DNA from: Bdellovibrionales bacterium RIFCSPHIGHO2_01_FULL_40_29
GTDB taxonomy: Bacteria; Bdellovibrionota; Bdellovibrionia; Bdellovibrionales; Bdellovibrionaceae
NCBI GenBank assembly: GCA_001771815.1
Contig: MEPU01000004.1
Span: 620,001-684,000, forward strand
Direction of reading: 5' to 3'
DNA: 64,000 nt
Shown here: positions 58,203 through 64,000 of the stretch, piece by piece
Numbering within the stretch: position 1 is the first letter of the stretch
Layout: every line of letters begins with the position of its first letter
Made by a program: the position numbers and the translations under genes
Notes under the pieces: generated by a model
What the model saw: only the letters and a program-made list of their open reading frames with translations
What the model was told of the DNA's origin: nothing
Database searches by the model: none

Positions 58203-60227
58203 ATGAAGTCAGACACTCTAAAATCAAAGAATTTAATTACATCTGATATCAAAGCACACACATGTCGGCAAACTTTGTCTCTGTCTCAATTTGAGATTTG
58301 TAGAGTCGCTTACGCCCTTGTATTTGTAGGTCTTTTCTTTAGCTTAAATGGATTTGCAGCGGCAAACAGTTGCCGTAGCCTATTTTCAACTTCTCCTGCC
58401 ACTTCTAAACAATCAATAGAAATTAAATATGAACATGATATTCCAAACGAAGCTCGTCCTTTAATCGCTCAGATAGTACAAGAATTTTCTGCTGCCTTGC
58501 CGGATTTTTTAAAAGATAAATTGCCGCATGAACCGATTACTTTCAAAAGATCTAATCCAAATGATTTTAATTGGGGTGATTCTGCAGATCCGATCGAAAA
58601 TTCAATCAATCTATCAAAAGCTTCTTTTAAGCTTTCAAAAACTTCTTTTAAAGCATTGGTTGTCCATGAGCTAACTCATCTGATAGTTTTCCGTTCTTTT
58701 CAAATGAGAAATGGCATGAGTCTGTTAGATTTTGTAAAATCCAAAGGCCCCAGTCATGAAGAATCTATCATTGTAACCAAAAGTCATGAACCATTGGCCG
58801 AACTTCTTTGTGATCTTATGGGGGTTATCGTAACAAAAGACCCTAAAGCTTATAATAAGTTACTTCATGAGTTTTTAATCTATTGGTCATTAGAAGCATC
58901 ACAAAAATTCAGAACCGAGTCTTTGGACCCCATATTAGGTCAGCGAGATTTTTCAGTTCAAGTCGCAAACAAAGATTGGGAAAAATTTGATCCTCAGTTT
59001 CGCAGAAACCATAATTATCTTAATCAAACAAGATCACATATCTGGAATCAGTGGTTATCAAGATTGCCACGCACTAAGCACGCCTTAGTTTTTGAAAAAA
59101 CCTTGCAACTGTTTAGTGAATTATTTTCGAGTCCGAATGGGTTCGAGGCTCTTAGGTGGAACACGGACGATGATGTTTCAATAGTTAACCAACGGATTAT
59201 CGAAATGCTCGATATGGAACTGGAAAAAGTTTTCCGACATGATCTATTGCAAAACACTAATCCTGATTATGAACCTTACGTTACCTTTGACAGCTTTAAG
59301 CGTGATTCAGGGCTTCATGGTGGAGAGCTAACATTCCTGCGCAAAAGAAAAGGCTCTCCTTGGGAAAGCCGTACGAGAGTCAATGAAGACTTAACTCCAA
59401 ATTCATCCAGTGCGATTGCACAGGGAAACCCAGCTTTTTTTGTAACATTGATGGGTTCACAAAAAGCACGCTTCTGGGGTTTTCATACTCCGTCAACCGA
59501 TACTGTAACGCTACCGAATGCAAAAGAGCTTCAAGGAGCTATTGATAAAATCAATTCAAAAATACAAGCATCAAATGGAAAAATCAAAATTCGATTCTAT
59601 GACTTTGATGGCATCGTAGCTAAACGGGATTACATGTTTAGGTTCATATCAGATGGAAGCCTCCCTATCGCCACCAAAGGAGTTCTTTCGGTTCACGACA
59701 AAAGTGTGCATCTATCTCATATTTTCAATCCAAGAGAATTCGACCAGATCTATATAAACAGATTAAAAGCAAAAGTTGCATTTTATAAGCGAATTGAAAA
59801 AGAACTTCCTGAAATTTATCAAAAAATTAAAGACTGGCATATTGAGTACGATTTAAATGCCGAGTCCGGTCGTATTGATATGGTAAGCGCAGCCATTACG
59901 GATATGTTTACTGATTACATCCAAAATGGAGCAAAAACTGGTGGAGATTTATTTGAAAATTCTGTTTCAAGAATTTGGAATTCTTATTTACAAAAAGGTG
60001 TCTCGCCGCGAGATAGCGTTTTAAGTTCTGCAAGGCACATCATTAATCATTACGGACCGAATTCTATTGAGGCTGAAAAAATTCAATCTTTGTTTAATGA
60101 CTTCGATAGAAATGCCAAAGAATCTTTACCTGGATATGAACAGGGTCTCAATCTTAAGAAAGAAGATGTATTTCCAAGTATTTTCAGTCGATTTAAAGAG
60201 ATAGTCGACTTAACTCCAGATAATTGA
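58203..60227 (+). CDS. Large exported protein with HExxH metallopeptidase core
   Basis: 674 residues. A long basic N-region precedes a hydrophobic signal (about 36-53, VAYALVFVGLFFSLNGFA); no in-frame later ATG fits, though the upstream 71-base gap holds no clear ribosome site. Residues about 65-210 hold HELTH (H155, E156, H159) and a downstream EPLAELLCD (E196/E200/D204) as likely gluzincin-type metal and helper residues. The C-terminal 400 residues (with SSSAIAQGNPAFFVTLMGS and IKIRFYDFDGIVAKRDYMFR) match no family I know. It follows the ADP-ribosyltransferase-like gene on the same strand by 71 bases, perhaps one transcript. Predicted secreted zinc protease. Confidence 0.62.
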   Translation: MKSDTLKSKNLITSDIKAHTCRQTLSLSQFEICRVAYALVFVGLFFSLNGFAAANSCRSLFSTSPATSKQSIEIKYEHDIPNEARPLIAQIVQEFSAALPDFLKDKLPHEPITFKRSNPNDFNWGDSADPIENSINLSKASFKLSKTSFKALVVHELTHLIVFRSFQMRNGMSLLDFVKSKGPSHEESIIVTKSHEPLAELLCDLMGVIVTKDPKAYNKLLHEFLIYWSLEASQKFRTESLDPILGQRDFSVQVANKDWEKFDPQFRRNHNYLNQTRSHIWNQWLSRLPRTKHALVFEKTLQLFSELFSSPNGFEALRWNTDDDVSIVNQRIIEMLDMELEKVFRHDLLQNTNPDYEPYVTFDSFKRDSGLHGGELTFLRKRKGSPWESRTRVNEDLTPNSSSAIAQGNPAFFVTLMGSQKARFWGFHTPSTDTVTLPNAKELQGAIDKINSKIQASNGKIKIRFYDFDGIVAKRDYMFRFISDGSLPIATKGVLSVHDKSVHLSHIFNPREFDQIYINRLKAKVAFYKRIEKELPEIYQKIKDWHIEYDLNAESGRIDMVSAAITDMFTDYIQNGAKTGGDLFENSVSRIWNSYLQKGVSPRDSVLSSARHIINHYGPNSIEAEKIQSLFNDFDRNAKESLPGYEQGLNLKKEDVFPSIFSRFKEIVDLTPDN

Positions 60228-60255
60228 TTTCTTGAAATGCCTCTTGAGAAAAATA

Positions 60256-60567
60256 TCAAACACTCTCGAGCTTCTTGCCCAAAATCCCTTTCATCTCCTG
60301 AATATTCTCCTCGAGATTGCTTCCAATGGTAAAAGTCTCGGTCACACCCGAAACAGGTTGATAGACAACAGCCTGTTCGTTATCGATACACACATTCAAA
60401 CAACCGCTGACCATCACGCGAATTTTTTTATTTCCATCTTGATCCTTTAAATGAATACGAAGTTCAGTTTTTAATTTTTCAGCCATTTCAGGATTATCAA
60501 ATGAGCCTCCACATTTGCTGCAGATAAAAATAGAACCAGTTGACCAGGGTGTATTATATGTTTTCAT
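60256..60567 (-). CDS. Thioredoxin-like [2Fe-2S] ferredoxin-domain protein
   Basis: 103 residues. Two cysteines in IFICSKCGGSF and two in VMVSGCLNVCIDNEQAVVYQ have the C-x2-C..C-x3-C spacing of small thioredoxin-fold [2Fe-2S] ferredoxin-like domains (as in NuoE and related clusters). It overlaps the menE stop by 14 bases, so it belongs to the menA-menC-menE unit. A redox role linked to quinone metabolism is possible but not established. Confidence 0.75.
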   Translation of the reverse strand: MKTYNTPWSTGSIFICSKCGGSFDNPEMAEKLKTELRIHLKDQDGNKKIRVMVSGCLNVCIDNEQAVVYQPVSGVTETFTIGSNLEENIQEMKGILGKKLESV

Positions 60568-61681
60568 AGGATAATCCTTCTAGCATACCTTCTAATGCTT
60601 TGTATTTAATTTTTCCAAGATCTGTTTTTGGAAATTGATTCACTGTGAATATTTTCCCAATACGCTCAAATGGACGTACCCGAGAGTTATAGGATTTAAT
60701 AATTTCTTGAGCTTGAAAATTTTTTTCTTTAACGGCAACAATTTCATTTCCACTGCGAGCCTCTGGCAGAGCTAATAGCGTCAACCCGTCATGCGGACCA
60801 AGAATATCCCGAAGACCTGAAACCGAGACTCCCTCGGCGTTAATTTTAACAAAGTCCGAATCTCGCCCAAGCAGATTAAGTTCCACAAAATTTCCCACAA
60901 CAGAAACTTCGGCACGATCTTGAGTCACTAACCAGCCCTTATCCAAGGTTTTGATTTGGACTTCATTTTCTATTTTTTGCAATGAACAAGTCATTAATGA
61001 GTCACATTTAATTTTAAGACAATCATTGTGAATTCCAATTTCAATATCTGGCAATACTCGCATTTTTGAAGCCTGGCCAGTGGCAATCATCGACGCAGTT
61101 TCGGTCATGCCGTAGGTTTCCGTGATCGGCCAACCCAAATTTTTAATTTGATCCCGAAGCTCATCATCTAGCCGAGCTCCACCAATAAAAACCAATCGAA
61201 CTGATTTTGGAGACTTGCAATTATTTTGAATCAAATCGTAAATTTGCGTTGGCACCAATGACACTAAATTAATATTATTCTGTTCGATCCAAGGAATGAA
61301 CTGAGTCACATTCCACGAACTTTGATAGACCTGAGATTGAGTTAAAAATGCACGGGCGTAAATACCAAGACCTGCCACATGATAGAGAGGCAAAACAGAC
61401 CCCCATGACATGGATTTATCTAAACCAAAGTTTGCATTGACGCGTTTTGCCGAATTCATCACAGCATCATGGCGCAAGGCAATCAACTTAGTACTTTCAT
61501 TCTCGACTTTTGCTGAGCCTGAGCTTGAGATTAAAAAATAATTTTTATCACCGTATATTTTTTCAAAATGATTTTTGAGAAAAACCTGATCGCGCCTATC
61601 CTGTTCGGAAGATCGTGGATTAACCAACAATTGATTAAATACATTTTCCAAAAAATTAAATGGGCTCATCGAATTGTCCAT
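60554..61681 (-). CDS. menE: o-Succinylbenzoate--CoA ligase MenE-like
   Basis: 375 residues, a short ANL-superfamily ligase. ISSSGSAKVENESTKLIAL (P-loop like), GWPITETYGMTETASMIAT, GRDSDFVKINAEGVSVSGLR and QFPKTDLGKIKYKAL (catalytic Lys) are all present. With menC immediately upstream (16-base overlap) and menA before that, the substrate is very likely o-succinylbenzoate. The enzyme forms OSB-CoA for menaquinone. An alternative ATG lies four codons in (61669). Confidence 0.86.
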   Translation of the reverse strand: MDNSMSPFNFLENVFNQLLVNPRSSEQDRRDQVFLKNHFEKIYGDKNYFLISSSGSAKVENESTKLIALRHDAVMNSAKRVNANFGLDKSMSWGSVLPLYHVAGLGIYARAFLTQSQVYQSSWNVTQFIPWIEQNNINLVSLVPTQIYDLIQNNCKSPKSVRLVFIGGARLDDELRDQIKNLGWPITETYGMTETASMIATGQASKMRVLPDIEIGIHNDCLKIKCDSLMTCSLQKIENEVQIKTLDKGWLVTQDRAEVSVVGNFVELNLLGRDSDFVKINAEGVSVSGLRDILGPHDGLTLLALPEARSGNEIVAVKEKNFQAQEIIKSYNSRVRPFERIGKIFTVNQFPKTDLGKIKYKALEGMLEGLSYENI

Positions 61682-62541
61682 GAAATATCTTGCAACAACT
61701 CTGTCATTCCGATTCCATAGCCCGACGGCTTCATCGAGATTTGATTTTCTTCAACGACGAAGCATTCATTGAATTTCAATTTTTCATACAGTTCTAAAGT
61801 TGAGAATCCTGTTACATTCTCTGAGTAATTTTGAGCATAGTGCAAACCATGCGCAAATCCCACAGGATGCTCCATAGCAGAAGTCAGGGTGAATTTTTTT
61901 TGGTACTGACGACATTGTGCAATCAAGTCATCTGCATTCTGACGACTTGGCTTTATAATCAAGTAAGTCCAGGCATTCAAATGCTGAAAAGGATTCTCTG
62001 TTGAAAAATCCACTGCCATTGGTACTTGTTTGTTCCACTCTATCCAATCCTTACTATTCCAAATAGTTGGATCCTCAATGTATTCGATATTTTTTGGAAG
62101 CTGCTCTATCAATGTATTAAAAGCTTGAGGACTGAGCCGTGAATTGAAATCCAATCGAATTTTTAATTCTGGCATTTTTTGCAAATAAGAAATCAATTGT
62201 GGAAAATGCTGATCGCCTTTGACTTTAATAGTCCCTTTTTTTGCGATCGTTTTGTAATCTGTCATTAACGTATTTATAGCAACTGGTCGTGAATCAATCA
62301 GACAGATAGAATTTTTTCGAGCTTCTAAATCCCGTTGAGCCAATCTCAAGGCCTGTCGAAAAAGAGGGCCTTTCTGACGAATTTCTTCATCGACACTCAA
62401 ATCACCCAAATGGGGCAGTGGTGATATGTCTGCCACGCCCCAATTTTTATTGGCATCTTCGATCTTGAGCAAACAACCAAAATGCGTCCCTGACCCGTCC
62501 TGACGCACAAGTTGATATCGTGAATAAAAAATTGAACTCAA
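61666..62541 (-). CDS. menC: o-Succinylbenzoate synthase
   Basis: 291 residues, enolase superfamily. Active-site residues are all in place: Lys-x-Lys in TIKVKGDQ, Asp in KIRLDFNSR, Glu in IEYIEDP, Asp in PMAVDFSTE and Lys in YLIIKPSR. MenC dehydrates SHCHC to o-succinylbenzoate in menaquinone synthesis. It overlaps menA by 4 bases. Confidence 0.9.
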   Translation of the reverse strand: MSSIFYSRYQLVRQDGSGTHFGCLLKIEDANKNWGVADISPLPHLGDLSVDEEIRQKGPLFRQALRLAQRDLEARKNSICLIDSRPVAINTLMTDYKTIAKKGTIKVKGDQHFPQLISYLQKMPELKIRLDFNSRLSPQAFNTLIEQLPKNIEYIEDPTIWNSKDWIEWNKQVPMAVDFSTENPFQHLNAWTYLIIKPSRQNADDLIAQCRQYQKKFTLTSAMEHPVGFAHGLHYAQNYSENVTGFSTLELYEKLKFNECFVVEENQISMKPSGYGIGMTELLQDISWTIR

Positions 62542-63416
62542 ATTTGAAATCCAATCGCAATCAAAATACTAAATAATAATCCATAAGCAGAAGATAGTCC
62601 TAAATACTTATTATACTGGGCACTCGGTTCCGTACGAAAAATTCGCTTCACTACAAAAAGTCCCAATGGAAATGAAAAAAGTGGAATGATATAAACCCAC
62701 CACAATTTTTGATAAAGCCAGTAATAACCCATAATAAATGGCGCAAAACACAAAAATCCGATCCAAATTCGCCCACCTGTTTTACCTAGCCTGACGGCCA
62801 ATGTTTTTTTAGAGACAACTCGATCCGTTTCAATATCACGAAGATTATTGATCGCAATCAAAATGGTGCTCAGAAAGCCAATCTGAAAACCCAAAACCAA
62901 TGCGCGCTCATCCCAGGTTCCTGTGAGGAGATAATAAAGACCTCCAACAGCAACTAAACCGAAAAATAAAATAACAAAAAGATCTCCCAACCCTCGATAG
63001 GCTAGAGGAAATGGTCCGGAAGTGTATCCATAACCCATCAGCACAGAAACAATTCCAATGATCACAATGGGTAATCCGCCATGAATTACCAATGGAATAC
63101 CCAAAGCAACAGCGGCAGCAAAAAATCCAGTCGCCATCCACATGACTTGCTTGAAAGTAAAAAAACCATGTTGAGTCACACGCATAGGCCCAACTCTCTG
63201 ATCAGTATCGGCGCCCTTTTTAAAATCCATCGCATCATTGACAAAGTTAGTTCCAATTTGAATGCAAAAGCTTGAAAATAAAGCAAATACGACAATCCAC
63301 CACTGAACTTGATGGTACAAGCCATACACCATTCCGGTTGTAGCAATAATGGGAACCGCTGAGGCAGATAAGGTCTTCGGACGCGCTGCTAAAATCCAAG
63401 CTTTTGTTTTTGTCAT
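62538..63416 (-). CDS. menA: 1,4-Dihydroxy-2-naphthoate polyprenyltransferase
   Basis: 292 residues, about eight or nine membrane helices. Both prenyltransferase motifs are intact: NFVNDAMDFKKGADTDQRVG (NDxxD) and INNLRDIETDRVVSKKTLAV (DxxxD). RPKTLSASAVPIIATTG at the N terminus is MenA-specific. It joins a polyprenyl chain to 1,4-dihydroxy-2-naphthoate in the inner membrane. First gene of the operon menA, menC, menE, ferredoxin-like. Divergent from rmuC. Confidence 0.93.
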   Translation of the reverse strand: MTKTKAWILAARPKTLSASAVPIIATTGMVYGLYHQVQWWIVVFALFSSFCIQIGTNFVNDAMDFKKGADTDQRVGPMRVTQHGFFTFKQVMWMATGFFAAAVALGIPLVIHGGLPIVIIGIVSVLMGYGYTSGPFPLAYRGLGDLFVILFFGLVAVGGLYYLLTGTWDERALVLGFQIGFLSTILIAINNLRDIETDRVVSKKTLAVRLGKTGGRIWIGFLCFAPFIMGYYWLYQKLWWVYIIPLFSFPLGLFVVKRIFRTEPSAQYNKYLGLSSAYGLLFSILIAIGFQI

Positions 63417-63471
63417 GGGGACAGATTAACAAAAGTTTGCTAATCTGAGAAGGTTTCTTATAGGAGTTTCC

Positions 63472-64000
63472 ATGATGACATTAGCTGCTATTCTCGGTTT
63501 TTTGGCTGGCGGATCCATAATTGGTTTTGTGGTGTATTCTCGCCTTCGAATTGATATCCAAACGTGGAAAACGAAGTATGAGCTGACTTTGACTAGCAGC
63601 GAAGCCCAAAAGGCAGAAACCAGCACCATGCAAAATCAACTGACATTGCAATTTGAGAATTTGGCTCAGAAGATTTTTGACGAAAAATCTACGAAAATGA
63701 CAGATACAAATTTTCGTCAGTTGACCACATTATTAGACCCGCTCAAAGAGCGCATCAAAGATTTTGAAAAAAAAGTTGAGGACACCTACTCCACCGAGCG
63801 AGCCGAACGTGGTCACCTAAAAGGTGAAATTTCAAAATTGATGGAGTTGAATCAAACAATGTCCAAAGAAGCTCAGAATTTGGCTCTTGCCTTAAAAGGT
63901 GAAAATAAAACCCAGGGCAATTGGGGCGAAATGATTTTAGAAAATATTTTAGAACGCTCTGGACTTCGCAAGGGTGAGGAATTCTTTACTCAAGAAACGC
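63472..64000 (+). CDS. rmuC: DNA recombination protein RmuC homologue, 5' part
   Basis: The first 176 codons are in the window; the gene runs off the right edge. One membrane anchor (about 2-24, LAAILGFLAGGSIIGFVVYS), then a coiled coil (about 30-125), then the RmuC domain entry QGNWGEMILENILERSGLRK (compare QGxWGE motif of RmuC). RmuC-family proteins have a nuclease-like fold and limit inversions at repeats in E. coli. TAGGAG stands 5 bases before the ATG; a second ATG directly follows. Confidence 0.9.
   Translation, partial: MMTLAAILGFLAGGSIIGFVVYSRLRIDIQTWKTKYELTLTSSEAQKAETSTMQNQLTLQFENLAQKIFDEKSTKMTDTNFRQLTTLLDPLKERIKDFEKKVEDTYSTERAERGHLKGEISKLMELNQTMSKEAQNLALALKGENKTQGNWGEMILENILERSGLRKGEEFFTQET

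Noticed and set aside
1..64000. tRNA, rRNA, tmRNA or CRISPR array
   Set aside because: No cloverleaf candidates, ribosomal RNA segments or regular repeat-spacer structure were seen in the intergenic regions; a covariance scan would settle this.

Overview
The window looks like a chromosomal segment of a motile, AT-rich member of the Bdellovibrionota (Bdellovibrio / Pseudobdellovibrio-like predatory bacteria). This is an inference. It rests on several small flagellins in tandem next to fliD-fliS, a flagellar stator gene at the left edge, many lipoproteins and secreted hydrolases of no clear family, a Gram-negative Pal/CpoB system, and a complete-looking set of menaquinone genes. I see no insertion sequence, prophage, CRISPR array, rRNA or tRNA; coding density is high and gene ends commonly overlap by 4 bases (ATGA).

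Layout. 1-6.4 kb: the 5' end of motA (minus), then plus-strand dsbD-rluB, a secreted small protein, prmA-rsmE, an RDD-like membrane protein and a heptose-phosphate nucleotidyltransferase. 6.4-9.5 kb: minus-strand anchored protein of unknown function and a Wzz-like/YkgJ-like pair. 9.8-11.7 kb: plus-strand orphan, RlmM-like methyltransferase and PilZ/YcgR-like protein. 11.6-17.7 kb: minus-strand chrA plus a hendecad-repeat lipoprotein, then a six-gene operon pal-DUF4398-like-cpoB-tsaD-rsmA-smpB. 17.8-20.6 kb: a 933-residue secreted metallopeptidase / beta-propeller / outer-membrane barrel fusion. 21-24.5 kb: a repeat-bearing von Willebrand A lipoprotein and a helical membrane-anchored protein. 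24.5-29.8 kb: minus-strand TPR protein-histidine kinase-response regulator-rsmD-coaD-aminotransferase operon. 30-37 kb: flagellar filament region (fliT-like, fliS, fliD, flaG-like, three flagellins) with recognisable FliA-type promoters and terminator hairpins. 37-42.4 kb: 3D-domain lipoprotein, then ferredoxin-nth-DoxX-like-thiB-thiP-thiQ. 42.5-47.2 kb: acetyltransferase, lipoprotein, ddl, collagen-like lipoprotein, small zinc-ribbon protein. 47.2-54.8 kb: a catalytically dead-looking aldehyde dehydrogenase homologue, HIT protein, citrate synthase, a SpoIIE-type phosphatase homologue lacking a metal ligand, a membrane protein, rsmJ, a degenerate UbiA homologue and a polyprenyl diphosphate synthase. 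54.8-55.6 kb: thioesterase and YkgJ-like protein. 55.8-60.2 kb: two large secreted proteins, one with a C3/VIP2-like ADP-ribosyltransferase domain and one with an HExxH metallopeptidase core. 60.3-63.4 kb: menA-menC-menE-ferredoxin-like operon. 63.5 kb to the end: 5' part of rmuC.

Themes. Several proteins are exported to the periplasm, outer membrane or beyond (ADP-ribosyltransferase-like protein, two metallopeptidases, repeat/VWA and collagen-like lipoproteins), which would suit a predator that acts on prey cells. Three proteins of enzyme families have lost key catalytic residues (aldehyde dehydrogenase, UbiA, PP2C-type phosphatase) in otherwise intact frames, so they may be pseudoenzymes. 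Menaquinone supply is split between the menACE operon and the thioesterase / polyprenyl synthase pair about 6 kb upstream. All functional statements come from reading motifs by eye; no database search was run.
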